DNA of 64,000 nucleotides from Brucella anthropi_A (GTDB lineage: Bacteria; Pseudomonadota; Alphaproteobacteria; Rhizobiales; Rhizobiaceae), in NCBI RefSeq assembly GCF_046630315.1, contig NZ_LQBD01000006.1, forward strand, positions 1 to 64,000. The letters run 5' to 3'. The notes below the pieces were generated by a model. That model was not told the origin of the DNA, searched no databases, and saw only the letters and a list, made by a program, of their open reading frames with translations. Shown one piece after another: positions 17,265 through 24,985 of this stretch. Each line of letters starts with the position of its first letter. Positions within the stretch are counted from its first letter, which is position 1. Made by a program: the position numbers and the translations under genes.

Positions 17265-18356
17265 CACGAAGCGCTTGCCGTCGAAACGCTGGAGACGGTT
17301 CGGATTGTCGGTCCGGATGCCGTCGCCGCCGAACCTGATCGTGCCGAGGACGGTTTCAAAGGATTGATTGCGAAGCATGTCGATGACCGGCTCTTTCTGC
17401 GCGTCTGCGCGCCGGATCGCGTCGGCCGCAATTTCCGCGCTGGCATAGCCGATGATTGCATAGGCATCCGCAAGTTTCCCTGCCTGACGCAAGGCATCGA
17501 TTGCGGGCTTCGCGGTTGAAAGATCCTGCGGGCGCGGGGGCGCGATCATCAATGTGCCCTGGCTCAAGGGCCGGGGGCCGGGAGCGGCCTCCAGAAGGCT
17601 GCCGCCGGCGATCGTCAGCGGATAGTTCAGCACGGCAGCGCTTGCGCCTATGGCGGCAATATCGTCGCGCTCGCCGCCGACATAGACATGGGTGGCGCCC
17701 GCGCGCCGCAACCGGGCGACCAGCGCATTCTGGTTATCCAGCCCTGGCCGATAGGTGTCGGTGAAGACCGGCTGCAACTGTTGTTCCTTGAGGTTTGTCA
17801 GAACGCGCGCCGCGCGTTCGCGTCCTTCAATCGTGCCGTCATCAATGATCGCGAAGGGTTGCGCGCGCCATAGGCTGCCGAGAAAGCTTCCTGTCGCCTG
17901 CGTTTCCTTGTCGAGCCCGGTTGCGAGACGAAATACCGGCAGCGGCGCCAGCGCGCGTCTTTCGGTCAGCGTCGGTTCGCTGACGCCGGATACCACGACA
18001 GCTATATTGCCCGCGGCAAGAACCGGAAGGGCTGCCTCAAGCGCTTCGGGGCACAGGAAGCCGGTCGCGACACGCACATTTTCCTTCACGAAACGCTCCG
18101 CCGCCGCCTTGCCGCCTTCCGCGTCGCAACGGTCATCGGAAATGACGAGTTCCGCGCCTTTGGCCGTGGCCGCGACGCGGGCGCCTTCCGCCAGCTGATT
18201 GCCCAACGGAGCGAAGGTCCCCGACAAGGGCGCTGCAAGCCCGATGCGCATATCCTCGGCCTGCGCCAGTACGGAACCGGCCAGCAATGTCAGGATGATG
18301 CCCGCCAGCGCCGCAGCCGGACGTTTCCAAAGTTCGATCACGTGATCCGTCTTCAT
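17250..18356 (-). CDS. LivK-type periplasmic substrate-binding protein
   Basis: A 368-residue type-I periplasmic binding protein similar to branched-chain amino acid ABC transporter receptors. It has a signal peptide (W-K-R-P then a hydrophobic stretch and A-L-L cleavage region ending V-L-A-Q-A-E near residue 33) followed by the family start M-R-I-G-L-A-A-P-L-S-G-T-F-A-P-L-G. Two lobes can be inferred from length. The ATG at 18356 directly precedes the signal sequence. No permease or ATPase genes accompany it, so it is an orphan receptor. It sits in the middle of the cob region and converges on cobD; a role in corrinoid or precursor binding is only a possibility. Confidence 0.87.
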   Translation of the reverse strand: MKTDHVIELWKRPAAALAGIILTLLAGSVLAQAEDMRIGLAAPLSGTFAPLGNQLAEGARVAATAKGAELVISDDRCDAEGGKAAAERFVKENVRVATGFLCPEALEAALPVLAAGNIAVVVSGVSEPTLTERRALAPLPVFRLATGLDKETQATGSFLGSLWRAQPFAIIDDGTIEGRERAARVLTNLKEQQLQPVFTDTYRPGLDNQNALVARLRRAGATHVYVGGERDDIAAIGASAAVLNYPLTIAGGSLLEAAPGPRPLSQGTLMIAPPRPQDLSTAKPAIDALRQAGKLADAYAIIGYASAEIAADAIRRADAQKEPVIDMLRNQSFETVLGTIRFGGDGIRTDNPNRLQRFDGKRFVLADK

Positions 18357-18472
18357 TAAACAATTCGTGGTATTTTCAACGAAAAGTGGGTAGCTGTTTC
18401 CTCGCCTTTGTGCAATGCCCGTTATGAGGGTAGCTGGCTTCAGGCAAACACCATAGGGCAAGACGGATTCTG

Positions 18473-19000
18473 TTGGACGTGCAAACGATTAAGAACATCA
18501 TTTCAAGTGCGGTGCCGGTGGAATCCAGGTCCTACCGCGATGCCATGAGCCATTATGCGGGCGCGGTGCAGATCGTCACGACGGCCGGCGGCGCGGGGCG
18601 ACGCGGCCTGACGCTGACCGCCGCCTGCTCCGTGTCCGATAATCCGCCGACGATCCTCATCTGCCTGCAAAAGATCCATGAAGAAAACCGGCTGTTCATC
18701 GAAAACGGCGTTTTTGCCGTCAATACGCTTGCCGGGTCGCATCAGCAGCTTGCCGACGCTTTTTCGGGCCGCATCGGGCTGACGCAGGACGAACGCTTTG
18801 AACTGGCGCGCTGGGACGCGCTGGTGACGGGAGCGCCCGTGTTGCAGGGCGCGCTTGCCGCTTTCGATTGCCGGGTGGTCAGCGTGCAGGATCATTCCAC
18901 GCATCACGTCCTTTTCGGGGAGGTGGTGGGCCTGCGGTCCCAATCCGATGATGAAGCGCTGATCTATCTCAACCGGCGCTATCATACGCTGGAGTTGTGA
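18473..19000 (+). CDS. cobR: Flavin reductase-like corrin reductase CobR
   Basis: A 175-residue flavin reductase-domain protein (FMN-binding, HpaC-like). It shows the family blocks H-Y-A-G-A-V-Q-I-V-T-T near residue 27, L-T-L-T-A-A-C-S-V-S near residue 46, and F-A-V-N-T-L near residue 82. From my knowledge of the literature, the enzyme of this type in the Brucella melitensis cob region was characterised as CobR, which reduces Co(II) corrins to Co(I) before adenosylation by CobO. Context and organism match. The start is TTG at 18473; no ATG gives a full N-terminus. The next gene starts at the overlapping ATG (TGATG). Confidence 0.85.
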   Translation: MDVQTIKNIISSAVPVESRSYRDAMSHYAGAVQIVTTAGGAGRRGLTLTAACSVSDNPPTILICLQKIHEENRLFIENGVFAVNTLAGSHQQLADAFSGRIGLTQDERFELARWDALVTGAPVLQGALAAFDCRVVSVQDHSTHHVLFGEVVGLRSQSDDEALIYLNRRYHTLEL

Positions 19001-19881
19001 TGCGAAGAGGCGGAGCAAGCGCCATTCTCGGCGCCATGGTGCTGTTTTGGGCGTCTTCCGCGTTCGGTGCAGGCCCGCTGCCCGCATTCAAGGACGATTA
19101 TTTCGCCTATCCCGGCATTCTCGGCAGCGCCGACAATGGTGATTACAAGGTCATCGATTACAATGAGATGCGCGATATCAACGGGCGCGATGCGGTGCCC
19201 GAAAAGCGCGTGAAGGATGCCTATGTCTCGCTGAAAGCGCGCGCCTACCAGAAGGATGTCACCTTTCAGACGGCGGCAGGTCCGGTAAAGGCCATGACGG
19301 CGGGCAGGCGCGAGGGGGCTGCCTTTATCGTCATCTATCTGCATGGGCGGGGCGGCAATCGCCTGCAAGGGATGAATGATTTTACCTTCGGCGGCAATTT
19401 CAACCGCGTGAAGAACCTGGCGGCGCTGAATGGCGGTCTCTACATCACACCGGATTTCAAAGATTTTGCCGATGCGGGCGAGGCGCAGATTGCCGGGCTG
19501 ATCGAGGCCGCAAGGGCATCGTCGCCCAACGCTCCGCTGATCCTGTCCTGCGGGTCGCAGGGCGGAACGCTGTGCTGGCGCATCGCCGCCGATGAACAGG
19601 CGGGAAGCGGGCTCGCAGGGCTCATTCTGCTGGGCTCGCTCTGGGACGATGATTTTTTCAAGTCGCCCGCGTTCAGAAAGCGCGTTCCGGTCTTTTTCGG
19701 GCATGGAAGCCGCGATCCGGTTTTTGCCATCGACAGGCAGGAGGCCTTCTACCGCGAGATACGCAAGCGCGCGCCCGGCTATCCGGTCCAGTTTCGACGG
19801 TTCGAAAGCGGCAATCACGGCACGCCGATCCGTATGTCGGACTGGCGTGAGATGCTGAACTGGATTCTTGCAAAACAGTGA
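19000..19881 (+). CDS. Secreted alpha/beta-hydrolase-like protein
   Basis: A 293-residue protein with a signal peptide (hydrophobic residues 7-22, cleavage near A-F-G-A). It has the features of an alpha/beta hydrolase: an oxyanion-type H-G-R-G-G near residue 113, a nucleophile elbow C-G-S-Q-G-G near residue 184, an acid candidate in H-G-S-R-D-P near residue 230, and a histidine in G-N-H-G-T-P near residue 271. The elbow has Cys in place of the first Gly of G-x-S-x-G. Its ATG overlaps the cobR stop (TGATG), so the two may be co-transcribed. No specific substrate is recognised. Confidence 0.8.
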   Translation: MRRGGASAILGAMVLFWASSAFGAGPLPAFKDDYFAYPGILGSADNGDYKVIDYNEMRDINGRDAVPEKRVKDAYVSLKARAYQKDVTFQTAAGPVKAMTAGRREGAAFIVIYLHGRGGNRLQGMNDFTFGGNFNRVKNLAALNGGLYITPDFKDFADAGEAQIAGLIEAARASSPNAPLILSCGSQGGTLCWRIAADEQAGSGLAGLILLGSLWDDDFFKSPAFRKRVPVFFGHGSRDPVFAIDRQEAFYREIRKRAPGYPVQFRRFESGNHGTPIRMSDWREMLNWILAKQ

Positions 19882-20007
19882 TGCCAGCCTGTGGATGCGA
19901 ATCGAAATTCCGGCAATGTGACCTTCCTGCCACTCGACAATCGGGCAAAACAGAATAGTTATCGAACTTAAAATTTTACCTACTCAGCAGATCCTATGAG
20001 GTAGATC

Positions 20008-20472
20008 ATGTACGGATGCGCCCGCACCGGAGCCCGTTTTCTAGCCATTGCCATGTTGGCCCCGCTTGCCGCCGCCTGCACGACGACTGTACCAACCTCG
20101 ACAGCGACGCCGGGCAAGACCGATGCCCCGATCAGCGCGCCGACCATTTCGATGCCGCGCTTCACGCCGACCGTTTATGTCGATCCGGCGCTGGCGCAGC
20201 CATGCATCACCGCCGCCGCCAACAAATATTTCCTGCCGGAGCGCGTCATCTCCGCCGTCAATTCCCGTCCGGGTGCGGCAGGCGGCACGGATGTCGATCT
20301 GAAGGTCGATCTGCGCACGGCTGTCTGTCAGGTGAGCGCCAAGGGCGGCGTGCGCGCCGTTATCGACACATCGCCGAAAAGTGCGGATCAGGTTGCGGCC
20401 GAAGCCGCCGCCGCCAAGGCTGATGCCGCCGCCGCAGCCCAGCCGAAAAAGGCCAAGGCGAAGAAGAACTGA
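20008..20472 (+). CDS. Small Ala/Lys-rich lipoprotein
   Basis: A 154-residue putative lipoprotein. A lipoprotein signal peptide ends in the lipobox L-A-A-A-C at residues 20-24. After a Thr/Pro/Ala-rich stretch there is a compact region with two cysteines (C-I-T-A-A-A-N-K-Y-F near residue 67 and V-C-Q-V near residue 112), followed by a C-terminal Ala/Lys-rich tail ending K-K-A-K-A-K-K-N. I do not recognise a named family. It is followed by an intrinsic terminator and is probably monocistronic. Confidence 0.82.
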   Translation: MYGCARTGARFLAIAMLAPLAAACTTTVPTSTATPGKTDAPISAPTISMPRFTPTVYVDPALAQPCITAAANKYFLPERVISAVNSRPGAAGGTDVDLKVDLRTAVCQVSAKGGVRAVIDTSPKSADQVAAEAAAAKADAAAAAQPKKAKAKKN

Positions 20473-20496
20473 TTCAATAATCAGTCCTAAATGGTT

Positions 20497-20525
20497 AAAA
20501 AGGCAGGGTTTTCCCTGCCTTTTTG
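20497..20525. terminator. Bidirectional intrinsic terminator
   Basis: An inverted repeat AGGCAGGG / CCCTGCCT (20501-20508 and 20513-20520) flanked by A-run on the left and T-run on the right. It lies between the convergent lipoprotein gene and cobJ and can serve both strands. Confidence 0.9.
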
Positions 20526-20529
20526 TTTG

Positions 20530-22236
20530 TCATTTCTCCGGCTTTTCGCCGTACCAGCGCGGTGTGTAAACCCATTGCGTGCCATCGGGCTTTGCGAAGC
20601 TTTGCGTATGGGACGAGCCGACGATCACGACAGTTCGCATATCGACATCATCCGGCGTCAGCCTGCCGAGCGTGGTTGTGCGTGTCGTCTCCGCCGGTCT
20701 GCCTATGTCCCGTCCAAGGACAACCGGCGTATCAGGGGAACGATATTGGCGCAGTATCTCCAGTGCGCGGCCAAGCTGGTGCGGGCGCGCCCTTGAGATC
20801 GGATTATAGAACGCCATGGCGAAATCGGCCTCGGCCGCGAGCGCAAGACGTTTTTCGATGATTTCCCAGGGCTTCAGATTGTCCGAGAGTGAGATGATGC
20901 AGAAATCATGCCCCAGCGGCGCGCCGATGCGCGAGGCGGCGGCCATGGCCGCTGAAATGCCGGGCTGGATGACAAGCTCCACGCCGTGCCATGCGGGCTT
21001 GTCCGTTTCGTGCAGCGCCTCGATGATTGCCGCCGCCATGGCAAAGACACCGGGATCGCCGGAGGAAACCATCGCCACATCGCGGCCCGACGCGGCAAGC
21101 GCGAAAGCATGGCGCGCGCGCTGCATCTCCTCGCGATTGTCGGTCATGTGGATAGTCTGGTCGGCGCGGAAGGGGCGAAGGTTTTCCTCGGCCATCCGCA
21201 CATAGGTCTCATAGCCCAGAATATCTTCCGCCTGTTCCAGTTCGCGCTGGACGGCGGGGGTCATCAGGTCACGCGATCCGGGCCCAAGGCCGATAACGAC
21301 CAGCTTGCCGCGTTTTCGACCGACAAGCAGAACGTCTGCCGGTGTGGGGGCAATGGCGATGGCAAGCCCATTGCGCTTGATCAGTTCGACCGGCTGTTCC
21401 ACCGAGCGAAGAACGATTTCACGCGCATCGGCTGCGTCCGCCACATAGCGCAGCGGAATATCGAGACTGGCCGCCGCCTGATGAAGTGCGGGAGAGGCGC
21501 AATCCCTCTCATGGGCGAGAAGCAATGCCAGAGACGGCCGGGCTATCCCGGCTTCGGCAAGCGCCGTTTCAATATCCTTCCCGATGTTATCGCCGATCGT
21601 CTCGACAGCAATGGCGACCGTGCGCGGATGGTAGGTCAGTTCGTTCGAGCGCGTTGGACGGATGTGGGGGCTGATGCTGATCGTCAGCGCGCCATCGTTG
21701 GCAAAAGGCAGTTTCGAATTCGCAAGCCAGCGCGATTTTCCGTCAAGCCGCAGCTTCTGCCCGGCAAGCAGGTTCGACATGAAGGTTTTGGCGTCGTCCG
21801 GGTTGGCAAGGGTCAGTTCGGCGGGCGGGTGCAGAAGGTTGATCCCGAACCGCAATTCGCCGGATGTGGTTATGGCGGGCGCGACTTCCAATGCCGCCGC
21901 GATCTGCCGGGCCATGTCGTTGACACCGGAAAGGCCACCCAGAAGCGGCACGACCGCGCTTCCATCTTCGGCGACGGCCAGAACCGGCGGTTCGAGGCGC
22001 TTGTTCTGCAAAAGCGGCGCGAGCGCCCGGATCACGATACCGGCCGCGCAAAGCGCAATGATGGGGCGACCTTCCTCATAAAACGACCGGACCGCATCGC
22101 CGAAATGCACGAATGTATTGTCGAGCGAGGCAACCCGGTTCTGGAGGCCGCATATATCGGCGTGTTCCAGTGCCGATGCGATGCGCCGCGCGGCGGGAAC
22201 CGCTGCCTCACCCAGAACCAGAATCGCGGGGATCAT
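20530..22236 (-). CDS. cobJ: CbiG-like domain fused to precorrin-3B C17-methyltransferase CobJ
   Basis: A 568-residue fusion. The C-terminal part (about 312-568) is CobJ, the ring-contracting precorrin-3B C17-methyltransferase, with V-I-G-L-G-P-G-S near residue 313, the S-S-G-D-P-G-V-F-A-M block near residue 390 and A-F-Y-N-P-I-S-R near residue 478. The N-terminal 300 residues resemble CbiG: the C-A-A-G-I-V-I-R-A-L-A-P-L-L block near residue 65, P-L-L-G-G-L-S-G-V-N near residue 97, a middle domain and a CbiG-C-like stretch (about 205-290). CobJ proteins of about 250 residues are usual, so the extra half is notable. The ATG at 22236 overlaps the cobI stop (ATGA); an in-frame ATG lies 12 nt upstream. 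Last gene of cobGHIJ. Confidence 0.95.
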   Translation of the reverse strand: MIPAILVLGEAAVPAARRIASALEHADICGLQNRVASLDNTFVHFGDAVRSFYEEGRPIIALCAAGIVIRALAPLLQNKRLEPPVLAVAEDGSAVVPLLGGLSGVNDMARQIAAALEVAPAITTSGELRFGINLLHPPAELTLANPDDAKTFMSNLLAGQKLRLDGKSRWLANSKLPFANDGALTISISPHIRPTRSNELTYHPRTVAIAVETIGDNIGKDIETALAEAGIARPSLALLLAHERDCASPALHQAAASLDIPLRYVADAADAREIVLRSVEQPVELIKRNGLAIAIAPTPADVLLVGRKRGKLVVIGLGPGSRDLMTPAVQRELEQAEDILGYETYVRMAEENLRPFRADQTIHMTDNREEMQRARHAFALAASGRDVAMVSSGDPGVFAMAAAIIEALHETDKPAWHGVELVIQPGISAAMAAASRIGAPLGHDFCIISLSDNLKPWEIIEKRLALAAEADFAMAFYNPISRARPHQLGRALEILRQYRSPDTPVVLGRDIGRPAETTRTTTLGRLTPDDVDMRTVVIVGSSHTQSFAKPDGTQWVYTPRWYGEKPEK

Positions 22237-22967
22237 GCGCCGTTCCATTTTTGCCCCGGAACCAGAATGATCGAGAAATAGGGGCAGTCGCCGCCATCGA
22301 CTTCGGCAAGCGGCACAATGCGCTGGTTGGACATGGTGGCGCGCTCGACATAGAGCGCCCGGTCCATGAGACCAAGATCGCCGAGCACGGCGCGAACCTT
22401 GTCGAGGTTCTTGCCAAGCTTCATGATTGCCGCCGCGCCCGTATCCGCGAGCCGCCGCTTCAGTTCCTCCGCGCTCATGACGCCGGAGAGAACCGACAAT
22501 GTCTGGTTGCGGTAGACCAGCGGTGCGCCCAGCACGGCGGAAGCGCCGAGGACGGAACAGATGCCGGGCACCACTTCCGTTTCATACCGGTCGGCAAGCC
22601 GGTCGTGAATATACATGAACGAGCCGTAGAAGAACGGATCGCCCTCCGCGATCACGGCCACATCCTGACCGCGATCGAGATGGCTGGCTATCGTGTTCGT
22701 TATCTCGCCATAAAAATCACGGACGATCTGCTCGTAATCCATATGTGCGGGGAGTTTTTCCGTCGTCACCGGATAGATGAGCGGCACCAGAACCTGTTCG
22801 GGTGAAAGATAGTCCTCGACGATTGCAAGGGCGTTGCCCTTCTTGCCCTTGGCGGCGTGATAGGCGACGACCGGCGCGCTTTTGAGAAGGCGGAGCGCCT
22901 TCAGCGTTATCAGTTCCGGGTCGCCGGGGCCGACGCCGAGGCCAAACAGTCTGCCTTTTGCCGCCAT
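22233..22967 (-). CDS. cobI: Precorrin-2 C20-methyltransferase
   Basis: A 244-residue SAM-dependent methylase that methylates precorrin-2 at C20. The N-terminal G-L-G-V-G-P-G-D-P-E-L loop (residue 9), V-A-V-I-A-E-G-D-P-F-F-Y-G-S near residue 103, and V-P-G-I-C-S near residue 134 are typical. It overlaps the cobH stop (TAATG) and cobJ start (ATGA), showing tight coupling in cobGHIJ. Confidence 0.97.
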   Translation of the reverse strand: MAAKGRLFGLGVGPGDPELITLKALRLLKSAPVVAYHAAKGKKGNALAIVEDYLSPEQVLVPLIYPVTTEKLPAHMDYEQIVRDFYGEITNTIASHLDRGQDVAVIAEGDPFFYGSFMYIHDRLADRYETEVVPGICSVLGASAVLGAPLVYRNQTLSVLSGVMSAEELKRRLADTGAAAIMKLGKNLDKVRAVLGDLGLMDRALYVERATMSNQRIVPLAEVDGGDCPYFSIILVPGQKWNGA

Positions 22968-23593
22968 TATTCGCGCTCCGAAGCAAGCGCATTGACCGCT
23001 GCTGCCGTCATGGCGCTGCCGCCGCGCCTTCCGCGCACGATCACATAAGGCACGCCACGGCTGTTGGCGGCAAGCTCGTGCTTGGATTCCGCCGCGCCGA
23101 CAAAGCCGACCGGCATGCCGATGATCAGCGCCGGTTTCGGCGCACCGGCATCCAGCAGTTCGAACAGGCGGAAGAGGGCGGTCGGTGCGTTGCCGATCGC
23201 CACCACGCTGTTGCCGAGATGCGGCAGCCAGAGGTCGAGCGCTGCGGCAGAGCGGGTATTGCCGATCTTTGCCGCAAGCCCTGGAACCGATGGATCGCCA
23301 AGCGTGCAGATCACCTCATTATTGGCGGGCAGGCGCGAGCGGGTAATGCCTTCGGCCACCATGCGCGCATCGCAGAGAATGGGCGCGCCTGCCAGCAGGG
23401 CATCGCGTCCGGCCTTGCCCGCACCTTCCGAGAAGGCGAGGTCATCGACCACATCCACCATGCCGCAGGCGTGAATGACACGGACCGCAAGCTTTTCCAG
23501 ATCGGCGGGTATCCGGCGCAGATCGGCTTCGGCGCGGATAATGGCGAAAGACCGGTCGTAAATGGCCTGCCCGTCGCGGATATAGTCTGTCAT
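22967..23593 (-). CDS. cobH: Precorrin-8X methylmutase
   Basis: A 208-residue CobH/CbiC-type enzyme that moves the C11 methyl group to C12, converting precorrin-8X to hydrogenobyrinic acid. Family blocks include I-R-A-E-A-D-L near residue 23, the histidine-containing V-I-H-A-C-G-M-V near residue 43 (the catalytic His of the family), and I-I-G-M-P-V-G-F-V-G-A-A-E-S-K near residue 160. The ATG at 23593 is used; a GTG lies 9 nt upstream. It is 14 nt downstream of cobG. Confidence 0.96.
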   Translation of the reverse strand: MTDYIRDGQAIYDRSFAIIRAEADLRRIPADLEKLAVRVIHACGMVDVVDDLAFSEGAGKAGRDALLAGAPILCDARMVAEGITRSRLPANNEVICTLGDPSVPGLAAKIGNTRSAAALDLWLPHLGNSVVAIGNAPTALFRLFELLDAGAPKPALIIGMPVGFVGAAESKHELAANSRGVPYVIVRGRRGGSAMTAAAVNALASERE

Positions 23594-23607
23594 AGGGACC
23601 ACTCTAA

Positions 23608-24912
23608 TCAGTGTCGGGCGTTCAGAAGGCGCGCCGCTTCGTCAATGGTGATATCCGTCGCCAATAGCTGCCCGAAACGCGATGGTCCAGTCCTGTCTTG
23701 TGCATAAAGATCATAGCGGCCTGCCGAGCGGGCCAGAAGCGTATGGGGGAGGGGTGCGAGCGCCGCGCATGATTTGGCGCATCCGGTGACGTGAACGGCG
23801 GTTGTTCCATGCGTCAAATGCGAGGCAAGTTCCTTGCCGTCCGCCTGGGTGTCGGCGAGCGCGGATGCGCAGCCATTCGACCCGGAACAGGCGCGCAGCC
23901 ATGCATGCGGCGATCCGGGAGAGGTTTCGAGGCCAAGGGATCGCAATGTTTCGGTCATTTCACCAATCTGCGCCTCGTTCATAGAAGGCAGGATGACGCC
24001 CTGCCATGGCGTCAGCCGCAATTCGCGCTGTCCGTTGTCGGTGAGCTCTGCCAGCCCGATAAGCTGGTGCGGCGTCAGCCGTCCCAAGAGCGGCATGGCG
24101 CCGATATGGAATGATCCATCGGACTGCCGATGATGGCCGAGATGCGACAAGGATACAGGCGCCTTGCGCTTCCAGCCGGTTGCCGCGTGGATGGGGAAGG
24201 GCAGGTCTTGCGCCAGACCGGCCAGAAACGCCGCTGGCGGTGTGACTTCGAACAAATGTTTCATCCGCGCAAAACTGCCCTGGCGCAAAAAACGATGGAG
24301 CAGCGCTGCGATGAAGGGCAGGGCATGTGGTGCGGCAATGGCTCCCAGTGCCGGCCTGTCGGGAGAGGAAGCAAGGCCAAAGGCATAGGTTTCCCGGTCC
24401 ATTGCCGAAAGCCAGATGTCGCCGGGATGGGAAATCATTGCGCAATCTTCGCCGCCGTCGATCTGGAACGAGAATTTGGGTGACAAGGCATGGAAAGTCC
24501 CATTCGACTGCAACATGGCGAGCAGCGATAATGCCAGTCCGGTGACATCGCCTGTCTGGCCGCGATCAATGCCGGCTGTGGGGCTGACCATCACATTGCG
24601 AACATCGTCCGCGCCGGGCGTATCCGCGCCGAGGCCGGCCTCGTGAAGTGCCGCCACCACATGATCCCAATGTCCGGGCGCAATGCCGCGCAACTGGATA
24701 TTGCAGCGAATCGAAAGCTCTATCGCACCTGCATCGAAACGTTCGGCTATCGACGCCACCGCCCGCGCCTGATCGGCGGAAAGGCGGCCGAGCCTCAGTT
24801 TGATACGGGCAATGGCCCCATCTCTGGCCATGACCATGCGCGAGAGGCCGGGGCAGGCATTGCGCCGGTCGGGTCTTGTTGCTTCGGTCGGGCTGTTTTG
24901 CTGGCTCAACAT
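23608..24912 (-). CDS. cobG: Precorrin-3B synthase
   Basis: A 434-residue sulfite/nitrite-reductase-like [4Fe-4S] monooxygenase that uses O2 to convert precorrin-3A to precorrin-3B, the oxygen-dependent ring-contraction step. Cysteine clusters for the iron-sulfur centre are visible as C-S-G-S-N-G-C near residue 340 and C-A-K-S-C near residue 382. An N-terminal R-N-A-C-P-G region and two ferredoxin-reductase-like halves fit the family. The ATG at 24912 is chosen; upstream residues are read from the cobL coding region and are not homologous. It is divergent from cobL, 73 nt apart, with no riboswitch visible between them. Confidence 0.94.
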   Translation of the reverse strand: MLSQQNSPTEATRPDRRNACPGLSRMVMARDGAIARIKLRLGRLSADQARAVASIAERFDAGAIELSIRCNIQLRGIAPGHWDHVVAALHEAGLGADTPGADDVRNVMVSPTAGIDRGQTGDVTGLALSLLAMLQSNGTFHALSPKFSFQIDGGEDCAMISHPGDIWLSAMDRETYAFGLASSPDRPALGAIAAPHALPFIAALLHRFLRQGSFARMKHLFEVTPPAAFLAGLAQDLPFPIHAATGWKRKAPVSLSHLGHHRQSDGSFHIGAMPLLGRLTPHQLIGLAELTDNGQRELRLTPWQGVILPSMNEAQIGEMTETLRSLGLETSPGSPHAWLRACSGSNGCASALADTQADGKELASHLTHGTTAVHVTGCAKSCAALAPLPHTLLARSAGRYDLYAQDRTGPSRFGQLLATDITIDEAARLLNARH

Positions 24913-24985
24913 AGTGGCCTTATACGCCTTGCCGCTTGCACTTGCTACTGCCCCGCCATACGAACAGGGAAAAGGAGCAGCGCGC

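Noticed and set aside
24913..24985. Cobalamin riboswitch between cobG and cobL
   Set aside because: The 73-nt gap is too short and has no B12 box.
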